From NCBI GenBank assembly GCA_014534385.1, contig JACVRP010000223.1:1-6325 (forward strand): DNA of 6,325 nt, read 5' to 3'. Origin of the DNA: Cyanobacteria bacterium Co-bin13 (GTDB lineage Bacteria; Cyanobacteriota; Cyanobacteriia; Phormidesmidales; Phormidesmidaceae). A program made the translations under genes and the position numbers. Numbering within the stretch: the first letter of the stretch is position 1; each line of letters starts with the position of its first letter. Below, piece after piece: positions 1 to 4,774 of the stretch. Below the pieces are notes generated by a model that saw only the letters and a list, made by a program, of their open reading frames with translations, did not search any database and was not told the DNA's origin.

Positions 1-172
1 CCTCGACCGGGCTCAGGAAATGGCTGCGCTCCTGCCTCAGGCCAGGCTGACTACAGTCGAGGAGGGGTGCCATGAATGGGGGCTTTGGTATCCTGAAAAG
101 CTGACAGCAATGATACTGGATTTCGTGGCCCAAACTGAGCATGTCAGCAGCATGGCAGTAGCGCCTTCTTGA
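1..172 (+). CDS. alpha/beta-fold hydrolase, C-terminal fragment (5' part outside the window)
   Basis: An open frame runs from base 2 to a TGA at 170-172, giving the last 56 residues of a protein whose start lies off the left edge. The fragment reads like the end of an alpha/beta hydrolase. A strand (ARLTTVEEG) leads into GCHEWGLWYPEKL and then a final helix MILDFVAQ. In this fold the last catalytic residue is a His after the final strand, typically in a G-x-H context followed by a P-E-x-(hydrophobic) helix start; His24 of the fragment fits that place. The substrate cannot be told from this tail, because the nucleophile elbow and acid lie outside. The gene converges on ilvC, with a perfect inverted repeat between them. 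The family call is fairly secure by pattern, but it is an inference from 56 residues. Confidence 0.65.
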   Translation, partial: LDRAQEMAALLPQARLTTVEEGCHEWGLWYPEKLTAMILDFVAQTEHVSSMAVAPS

Positions 173-229
173 GGGGCTGTTTTTAACCCGCTGCAGTCGC
201 TTGCAAGGCTAGATCATGCATTGGTAGGG

Positions 230-271
230 GTTTCATCGGGGCTCATGAGGAAGTCTGCACCCCGATGAAAC
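230..271. terminator. perfect 12-bp inverted repeat between convergent genes, candidate bidirectional terminator
   Basis: GTTTCATCGGGG (230-241) is repeated exactly as its reverse complement CCCCGATGAAAC (260-271) around an 18-base loop. The loop itself begins with the palindrome CTCATGAG (242-249). It sits between the hydrolase stop (172) and the ilvC stop (311), where a shared terminator is expected. Neither side is followed by a clear T-run, so this is not a textbook intrinsic terminator. It could also protect the 3' ends of transcripts. The rest of 173-310 shows no gene. Confidence 0.45.
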
Positions 272-310
272 GACTCAGACGCAAATTACATCAATTTGGT
301 CTCAGCGGAT

Positions 311-1306
311 CTAGACTTTTCTGAGCCAGCTAAACATAGCCCGCAGGTCTTTGCCGACTTCTTCAATGGGGTGCTCAGCTTCGCGGCGACGCATCGCGGT
401 AAAGCCTGCATTGCCAGACTGGCTCTCCAACACGAAGTCTCGCGCAAACTGGCCGGTCTGAATCTCTTTAAGGATCTGCCGCATCTCTTTGCGAGTTTCG
501 TCGGTGATAATGCGGGGACCCCGGGTGTAGTCGCCGTACTCAGCGGTGTTGGAAATGCTGTCGCGCATTTTGGCGAGGCCGCCCTCAACTACCAGGTCCA
601 CAATCAGTTTCACTTCGTGCAGGCACTCAAAGTAGGCCAGTTCAGGCTGGTAGCCCGCTTCTACTAGAGTTTCAAAGCCGGACTTGATCAGTTCGCTGAG
701 GCCGCCGCACAGTACGACCTGCTCACCAAACAAGTCGGTTTCGGTTTCTTCGCGGAAGGTGGTTTCGAGAATGCCAGCACGGGTGCCGCCAATGCCTTTG
801 GCATAGGCCATGGCCCGATCGCGAGCCTGACCTGTAGCATCTTGATACACGGCGAACAAGCAAGGCACGCCTTGACCTTCGGTGTAGGCGCGGCGAACCA
901 TGTGGCCGGGGCCTTTGGGGGCGACCATCACCACGTCTACATCAGCAGGCGGCACGATCTGCCCAAAGTTGATGTTGAAGCCGTGGGCGAAGAAAAGCAC
1001 GTTGCCAGCTTCCAGATTCGGCTCGATCTCTTGCTTGTAGATGGTTCTCTGCACTTCATCGGGCAGCAGGATCATGATCCAGTCAGCTAGCTTGGCGGCA
1101 TCGGCCACTGGCTTGACGGTTAGCCCTTCGGCCTCGGCCTTGGCGGCTGATTTGCTGCCCTCGTATAGGCCCACAATGACGTTTACGCCGCTATCTTTTA
1201 GGTTCAGGGCGTGGGCATGTCCCTGGGAGCCATACCCAATAATGGCAACGGTTTTGCCGTTGGCTAGGTCCAGATTAGCGTCAGTGTCATAGTACATGCG
1301 GGCCAT
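311..1306 (-). CDS. ilvC: ketol-acid reductoisomerase (NADP+), class I
   Basis: This cytosolic enzyme converts acetolactate or acetohydroxybutyrate into the dihydroxy acid by Mg2+-dependent alkyl migration and NADPH reduction, the second common step of valine, leucine and isoleucine synthesis. The 331 residues match the short class I form. The N-terminal Rossmann domain (about 1-182) carries GYGSQGHAHALN at 24-35. The loop after the second strand (GLYEGSKSA, 46-54) has Ser51 and Ser53, which suits NADPH phosphate binding. The C-terminal knotted helical domain supplies the metal and substrate residues: His108 in FFAHGF, Asp191 and Glu195 in ETDLFGEQ, Glu227 and Glu231 in ECLHEVK, and Ser252 in MRDSISNTAEYGDY. 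All expected residues are present, so the enzyme should be active. The ATG at 1306 follows a good ribosome site (AGGAG, 7-nt spacing), and MARMYYD is the usual cyanobacterial start. It appears to be a single-gene unit with a structured leader. Confidence 0.98.
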   Translation of the reverse strand: MARMYYDTDANLDLANGKTVAIIGYGSQGHAHALNLKDSGVNVIVGLYEGSKSAAKAEAEGLTVKPVADAAKLADWIMILLPDEVQRTIYKQEIEPNLEAGNVLFFAHGFNINFGQIVPPADVDVVMVAPKGPGHMVRRAYTEGQGVPCLFAVYQDATGQARDRAMAYAKGIGGTRAGILETTFREETETDLFGEQVVLCGGLSELIKSGFETLVEAGYQPELAYFECLHEVKLIVDLVVEGGLAKMRDSISNTAEYGDYTRGPRIITDETRKEMRQILKEIQTGQFARDFVLESQSGNAGFTAMRRREAEHPIEEVGKDLRAMFSWLRKV

Positions 1307-1313
1307 GGGCGTT

Positions 1314-1318
1314 CTCCT
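1314..1318 (-). promoter_or_regulatory. ribosome binding site of ilvC
   Basis: AGGAG on the minus strand lies 7 nt before the ATG of ilvC. It decides for the start MARMYYD over the internal Met4. It is the clearest Shine-Dalgarno spacing in the window; the spoIIM-like gene and the miniprotein lack one. Confidence 0.8.
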
Positions 1319-1354
1319 AGTCGATTCCTGGGGTGATCAGTTAACTGCAAGCTC

Positions 1355-1367
1355 TTGATCTTATCAA
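1355..1367. promoter_or_regulatory. small inverted repeat TTGAT-CTT-ATCAA in the ilvC leader, possible operator or -10 region
   Basis: TTGAT and ATCAA flank a 3-base spacer about 50-60 bp upstream of the ilvC ATG. On the minus strand the overlapping TAAGAT resembles a sigma-70 -10 hexamer. No convincing -35 is seen at 17 bp. Nearby are the palindromes TGATCA (1334-1339) and AGTTAACT (1339-1346). Such a cluster could be a repressor site or chance. No NtcA-type GTA-N8-TAC site is visible. Confidence 0.25.
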
Positions 1368-1369
1368 AT

Positions 1370-1405
1370 AAAGAAACCCGCCTCTGCTGGGAGCTAGGTT
1401 TCTTT
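1370..1405 (-). terminator. strong terminator-like hairpin in the ilvC upstream region (terminator or attenuator)
   Basis: On the minus strand AAAGAAACC (1405-1397) pairs exactly with GGTTTCTTT (1378-1370) around an 18-base loop, which can itself form CTC/GAG pairs. The 3' arm runs into TTTCTTTATTT, a U-rich tail typical of intrinsic termination. It lies about 64-99 nt before the ilvC ATG and on the same strand. It may end transcripts from the RDD operon (stop at 1566). If the ilvC promoter is upstream of it, it is an attenuator instead. On the plus strand the same stem is followed by GGCGCG, so termination is likely directional. Confidence 0.6.
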
Positions 1406-1491
1406 GGCGCGACTTGAATACAGTCACCTGGCCTAGGGTGGGCGAGTCTTGCTGAATGATTTGGGTGCACCAGAACTTTTTAATAGACCTA

Positions 1492-1520
1492 CCCTTACCA
1501 GTCGTTCTGCACTGGCAGGG
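1492..1520 (-). terminator. hairpin downstream of the RDD gene, possible 3'-end structure
   Basis: In minus-strand RNA, CCCUGCCAGU pairs with ACUGGUAAGGG around an 8-base loop, with one G-U pair and one bulged A. The G-U pair would be an A-C mismatch on the plus strand, so the fold favours transcripts of the RDD operon, whose stop is 46 nt upstream. No U-run follows, so it is a weak terminator candidate that may work together with the stronger hairpin at 1370-1405. Confidence 0.35.
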
Positions 1521-1565
1521 CCTTTTGAAGGATTTCGGGATGTTGGCGGGTTATACGGGCGAATT

Positions 1566-2372
1566 TTAGTAAAGCTGCCCATTGCTGTCGGCGGCCTGCT
1601 GCTGATATCCCCAGTACAGCGCCTCTAAAAACGTGTCGGCAGTCATTTCAGTGGGGAGAGAGGCTAAATCTAACTGATCTCTCAAACGCTGGGCCAGGTG
1701 CAGACTGACTTCGCCTCTGGCCTTTTCGGTCATACCGGGGCGGCGCTGCAGATAGTCTCGCACGGTGGCAAAGTCGTCGGGCAGAATTTTGGTGAAGTCA
1801 GCCAGGTTGAGCAGGTCAGCTGCGATCGCACGCGATCTCTCCTCAACTGCGATCGCATGGCCTGCCGTATTGGGGTCGATCTGCACCACCAGCGTGCCCG
1901 CAAGCCAGTCACCGAGACGTTTCTCGCGGGGGCTGAGCAAGATGCAGAAAAACCCAATAAACAAAATATCGTCGATGGGGCGCAGCAGCGATCGCAAGGT
2001 TGCTTGAAATAGCCTTTCCGGCTGAGCATCATCCCGGATAACCCGAATTTTGGCGAAGCGTTTACCGGGAGTTTGGCCGTACCAGCCAGTTTCAAAGCCA
2101 ACAAAGTAGCCAATGTAGAGGGCAAAAAGGCTGACGCTAAAAAGAGCAACTAGCCAGAGCTGCAGGGTTTCTGTCTGCACGTTTAGAAACGTCTCTAGGT
2201 CGGCTAGCTGAAAAGCCAGAAAGAGCCACAGCAGCAGCAGCGTCAGCAGGGCCAGAGCCAGGATTGTATAGTCAATCAGCAGAGCCACGGCGCGGCTGCC
2301 AATTCCCGCCAGAGTAAAGTCCAGCTCAACGCTTTCGGGGGTGCGAATTGTGATGGTGTTAAATAGACCCAT
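1566..2372 (-). CDS. RDD family integral membrane protein with C-terminal helical domain
   Basis: RDD-domain proteins are small membrane proteins, some linked to ion transport, most without a known role. The 268 residues begin in the usual way for the group, TPESVELDFTLAGIGSRAVALL. The diagnostic Arg (R27) precedes the first membrane segment (about 28-55) and the Asp D34 lies within it. A second segment spans about 70-92. The conserved loop GQTPGKRFAKIRVI follows (99-112), then RSLLRPIDDILF (127-138), a third segment to about 146, and KRLGDWLAGTLVV (151-163). Residues about 185-268 form a soluble, helix-rich tail outside the domain, with FATVRDYLQRR and LAQRLRDQLDL. The ATG is preceded by AGGAG at an unusually short 2-nt spacing, but no better start fits the family. 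It lies 34 bp after the next gene on the same strand, suggesting an operon. Two HIP1 copies encode AIA-x6-AIA at about 173-184. Confidence 0.88.
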   Translation of the reverse strand: MGLFNTITIRTPESVELDFTLAGIGSRAVALLIDYTILALALLTLLLLWLFLAFQLADLETFLNVQTETLQLWLVALFSVSLFALYIGYFVGFETGWYGQTPGKRFAKIRVIRDDAQPERLFQATLRSLLRPIDDILFIGFFCILLSPREKRLGDWLAGTLVVQIDPNTAGHAIAVEERSRAIAADLLNLADFTKILPDDFATVRDYLQRRPGMTEKARGEVSLHLAQRLRDQLDLASLPTEMTADTFLEALYWGYQQQAADSNGQLY

Positions 2373-2406
2373 AGCTCCTGCTGTTGTCGCTCGCTGCGAT
2401 AAAGGC

Positions 2407-3375
2407 TCAATAGTCCGTCGAGGGCCGTAGCTGCAGATCTAGTCCTTCGCGGCGGCTACGCAGATCGTAGTAAAGCACTCCTTTGACGGTCTGCCAGAGC
2501 GGCATCGTCACCATACCGCCCAAAAAGCTGAGCACCAAGTTAACGCCGTAGAGCGTCCAGTAGGCAGTGGAACCGACCCCCAAGCGAAACATGAAGATCT
2601 GGGGCAGATAGCTACTCAATACAACAAAGGGCAGCGTAATTAGAAAGGCCGCCACGACGACAAACTGAATGCGCAGCACTGAGGTTTTTGTTAGATTCCA
2701 GCTGCGGGAGATGCTGTCGCTAGCCGTTATTTCGGGCTCAATTGCCAGCGGCACCTCGGCAATTGAAAGTCGAGAAACCAGCCAAACTAAACCAATCAGC
2801 ACAACAGCCACAACCGTCAAACCTCCCAGCGCAACACCAAATGCAGCGCCAATATCAGAGCCAAAGACCGCTGAAAGAATGCCCCCAGTCAGAAAGCCGA
2901 CCAGCAGCCCCAAAATCGTCGCCACAATTCCCAGGGCAAAATAGCCAACCGTAAGGAGCAGCAGGATCAGCAGGCCCAGCTTTAAGAAAGCCCATAGCTT
3001 AGGCTTAGTGCCGCTTTGCGCTACTGAAGCTGTTTCCGGCTGATCAATGAGCTGCTGAAAAGCCAGCCGAGACATCACTGCAGACAGCATAAAAAACTGG
3101 GCAATGCCGTATAAAAAGGGAGCTAGCCCCAGCAACAGCCCGATGCCTACCCCCAAAAACCCCAAGACCTCATTGCCGATCAAGGCAAGCAACCCACCTA
3201 GGGCCACCGTGACCAAAGCCCAGCCCAGCACCCCCCCTAGCAGCCACAGATAGGCAATTGCAGAAAGTTTGAGATACATTTTGAAGCGATCGCGGTACAG
3301 CCGTAGGCCTGCGCTGACGACATTGCCGGGGTTCAAAGGCCCGAGCTGACCTGGGCGACTGTCTGAAGGAGCCAT
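2407..3375 (-). CDS. multi-pass membrane protein, resembling the glycerophosphodiesterase membrane-domain (DUF975-like) group
   Basis: The 322-residue protein is strongly hydrophobic, with about six membrane stretches near 35-68, 72-105, 128-170, 178-200, 233-258 and 272-298. A short soluble N-terminus contains LNPGNVVSAGLRLYRDRFKMY, the amphipathic lead-in typical of this group. Other landmarks are SRLSIAEVPLAIE (201-213), the SISRSWNLTKTS loop (221-232) and the terminal LYYDLRSRREGLDLQL (301-316). An L-Y-Y-D-x-R-x-R-x-E-G-x-D tail is what I associate with the membrane domain seen beside RDD and SpoIIM proteins. No catalytic domain is present, so the phosphodiesterase name would be misleading. 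The ATG has AGGAGAGAGG just upstream. It is first in a probable two-gene unit with the RDD gene and divergent from the SpoIIM-like gene. The function is unknown; a scaffold or transport role is only a guess. Confidence 0.75.
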   Translation of the reverse strand: MAPSDSRPGQLGPLNPGNVVSAGLRLYRDRFKMYLKLSAIAYLWLLGGVLGWALVTVALGGLLALIGNEVLGFLGVGIGLLLGLAPFLYGIAQFFMLSAVMSRLAFQQLIDQPETASVAQSGTKPKLWAFLKLGLLILLLLTVGYFALGIVATILGLLVGFLTGGILSAVFGSDIGAAFGVALGGLTVVAVVLIGLVWLVSRLSIAEVPLAIEPEITASDSISRSWNLTKTSVLRIQFVVVAAFLITLPFVVLSSYLPQIFMFRLGVGSTAYWTLYGVNLVLSFLGGMVTMPLWQTVKGVLYYDLRSRREGLDLQLRPSTDY

Positions 3376-3458
3376 AGACCTCTCTCCTGAGCGGATTGCA
3401 GGTATCTTGAGGGTATCTTAGAGAGAATCTCCGACACCCAGATTTTCCGGCAAACTTT
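3376..3458. promoter_or_regulatory. divergent intergenic region with tandem GGTATCTT repeats
   Basis: These 83 bp must hold the promoters of both the leftward membrane operon and the rightward SpoIIM-like gene. GGTATCTT occurs twice as a direct repeat (3401-3408 and 3412-3419), 11 bp or about one helical turn apart, which would suit cooperative binding on one DNA face. For the plus strand a weak pair TTGCAG (3396-3401) and TAGAGA (3419-3424) is spaced 17 bp. On the minus strand the repeats read AAGATACC and include TAAGAT. These promoter readings are tentative. Confidence 0.35.
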
Positions 3459-4472
3459 ATGAATATTCAGCGGTGGATGGCCCGGCGGGAGAAAAGCTGG
3501 CGGCAGCTAGAGCAGCTTTTAAACCAGGCAGAGAAAAAAGGAATCCAATCGCTAACCAGCGAGCAGATCCGCCATTTGGCCAGCCTCTACCGATCAGTAT
3601 CAGCCGATTTAGCTCGGGCTAAGAGCCACAACGTTGGGCAGAGCGTTTTGCAAGACCTGCAGCGCTTGACTAGCCGCAGCTACAGCCAAATCTATCAGGG
3701 GTCGCGGCGGCAGGAATGGCAGGCCTTGCTAGACTTCTGCCGCTACGGCTTTCCGGAGGTGGTGCGGCAAAGCTGGGTCTACATTGCGCTGGCGACGCTG
3801 CTGTTTGTGTTGGGCGGGCTGGTGGGCTGGTGGTACGCCTGGCAAGACCCGGCCTTTATGACGCTGATTTTGGGCGCAGAGTTTGTCGAAACGGTCAAAG
3901 ACACTCAAGAACTTTGGACTGTCTCTATTTTGGGCGTTGAGCCGGTAGCCTCTAGCGCCATCATGATCAACAATATTGTGGTTTCGCTGCAGGCCATTAT
4001 CGGCGGCATCACTATGTTTATGCCGGAGGTGCCGCTGCTGGCTCCCCCCGGTGGTTTTACGGTGTACCTGCTGGTCGTGAACGGGCTGATGATTGGTTCG
4101 GTTGGAGCTTTGGTGGCTCAAGCCAACCTGGCCTATGACCTGTGGGCCTTCGTCTTTCCCCACGGAGCGCTGGAGCTGCCTGCTATTTTCTTTGCGGGGG
4201 GCGCAGGGCTGCTGCTGGGCCGGGCGATTTTGTTGCCGGGTCAGTATCGCCGCCGAGATGCGCTCAAGGTTTACGGGCTGCAGGCTGCCAAGCTGTTGTA
4301 TGGCATCATTCCCATGCTGGTGATTGCTGGGCTGATCGAGGGCTTTTTCTCGCCCCAAACCTGGATTCCTAACGGGGTGAAGTATGTTGTTGGCACCCTC
4401 ATTTTTGTGCTGCTGGTGCAGTACTGCCGCCGCCAAAGGCCCTTCAATTCGCCAGAACAGGCTTTGTTGTAG
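3459..4472 (+). CDS. SpoIIM/DUF95-family (stage II sporulation protein M-like) integral membrane protein
   Basis: The family is named after Bacillus SpoIIM, part of the SpoIID-M-P engulfment complex, but non-sporulating bacteria also carry members of unknown role, and cyanobacteria do not make endospores. The 337 residues start with a soluble, charged helical region (1-100: WRQLEQLLNQAEKKG, LTSEQIRHLASLYRSVSADLARA). A first membrane segment follows (about 105-126). The core then shows NNIVVSLQAIIGGI (171-184), a segment at about 200-222, and the signature FPHGALELPAIFFAGGAGLLLG (233-254), followed by GLIEGFFSP (291-299) and a last segment (about 305-321). These match the family well. The ATG at 3459 has no clear Shine-Dalgarno sequence, but an in-frame stop at 3408 and no other start codon between leave little choice. 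Its divergent neighbours suggest it belongs to one membrane module with the RDD protein. Confidence 0.92.
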   Translation: MNIQRWMARREKSWRQLEQLLNQAEKKGIQSLTSEQIRHLASLYRSVSADLARAKSHNVGQSVLQDLQRLTSRSYSQIYQGSRRQEWQALLDFCRYGFPEVVRQSWVYIALATLLFVLGGLVGWWYAWQDPAFMTLILGAEFVETVKDTQELWTVSILGVEPVASSAIMINNIVVSLQAIIGGITMFMPEVPLLAPPGGFTVYLLVVNGLMIGSVGALVAQANLAYDLWAFVFPHGALELPAIFFAGGAGLLLGRAILLPGQYRRRDALKVYGLQAAKLLYGIIPMLVIAGLIEGFFSPQTWIPNGVKYVVGTLIFVLLVQYCRRQRPFNSPEQALL

Positions 4473-4473
4473 C

Positions 4474-4489
4474 CTAGGTCATGACCTAG
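4474..4489. repeat. 16-bp perfect palindrome between convergent stop codons
   Basis: CTAGGTCATGACCTAG is identical to its reverse complement. It starts 2 bp after the TAG of the SpoIIM-like gene (4470-4472) and ends 4 bp from the TAG of the leftward miniprotein ORF (4493-4495). The position suits a shared transcript-end hairpin with a TCATGA loop, extendable by a GC pair on each side if T4490 is bulged. No T-run follows on either strand, so a protein-binding site is an alternative. Confidence 0.5.
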
Positions 4490-4492
4490 TGC

Positions 4493-4609
4493 CTATATCA
4501 GGTGTTGCGACTGCAGAAAAAAGACTGTCAGCCGAAACAGGCTGAGGCCGATGAAGGAGAGGAGGACGATTGCGATCGCAACATTGACCACATCTCGAAA
4601 AGAGTTCAT
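4493..4609 (-). CDS. candidate 38-residue single-pass membrane miniprotein
   Basis: This leftward ORF is too short for ordinary gene calling. It runs from ATG at 4609 to TAG at 4493-4495. The protein begins MNSFRDVV, continues with an unbroken hydrophobic stretch of about 20 residues (around 9-25, VAIAIVLLSFIGLSLF), has one Arg, then a second hydrophobic patch LTVFFL and a short polar tail QSQHLI. This shape, with a short polar start, one membrane helix and a short tail, is that of the small subunits of cyanobacterial photosynthetic and respiratory complexes. I cannot match it to PsbX, PsbY, PsbN, PsaM, PetM or others from memory. In favour: it fills most of an otherwise empty gap, and its stop faces the SpoIIM-like stop across a perfect palindrome. 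Against: no clear ribosome site, and a repeat element lies just 15 bp upstream. The complement is charged, as expected opposite any membrane helix. Confidence 0.45.
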   Translation of the reverse strand: MNSFRDVVNVAIAIVLLSFIGLSLFRLTVFFLQSQHLI

Positions 4610-4623
4610 AGATTCAGACAGCG

Positions 4624-4685
4624 CTTGTGGGATAGGCATCCTGCCTGTTCGGCATCAGGGACAGGCAAGATGCCTATCCTACAAG
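4624..4685. repeat. MITE-like palindromic repeat with 25-bp imperfect arms
   Basis: The left arm (4624-4648) and right arm (4661-4685) pair over 25 positions with one mismatch (C4641/A4668) and one G-T (4629/4680). The right arm contains GACAGGCAAGATGCCTATCC together with base 4660. The 12-base centre (4649-4660) can add about two more pairs. No transposase is encoded and no clear target duplication is seen. I recall ATAGGCATCTTGCCTGT-type dispersed palindromes from cyanobacterial genomes, so this is likely one copy of a non-autonomous repeat family. It sits just upstream of the miniprotein ORF and 89 bp before the GIY-YIG gene. Confidence 0.75.
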
Positions 4686-4774
4686 AGAACACGTTTCTTT
4701 ACGCCGCAGTTCTCGCCTTTGACCTGGAGGGCTAAGATCTTCAAGCCTAGCCCCGTCGAATTAATTGCCTAAAG

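Noticed and set aside
296..667. Plus-strand ORF of 123 codons
   Set aside because: It is antisense to the well-conserved ilvC and shows no family pattern; it is a shadow of that gene's codon bias.
1264..1470. 68-codon minus-strand ORF covering the ilvC leader, considered as an attenuation leader peptide
   Set aside because: It runs out of frame into ilvC, is rich in Pro, Arg and His rather than in clustered Val/Leu/Ile codons, and has no convincing ribosome site.
3729..4436. 235-codon minus-strand ORF opposite the SpoIIM-like gene
   Set aside because: The translation is Gln/His/Arg-rich low-complexity sequence, typical of the antisense of a hydrophobic gene; the plus strand has clear family motifs.
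4719..4738. TTGACC and TAAGAT upstream of the GIY-YIG gene as a promoter
   Set aside because: The hexamers are only 8 bp apart, too close to act together; no other good pair was seen.
4502..4772. Plus-strand ORFs of 77 and 73 codons in the gap
   Set aside because: They run through the palindromic repeat and read as charged antisense of the membrane miniprotein; no domain or ribosome site supports them.
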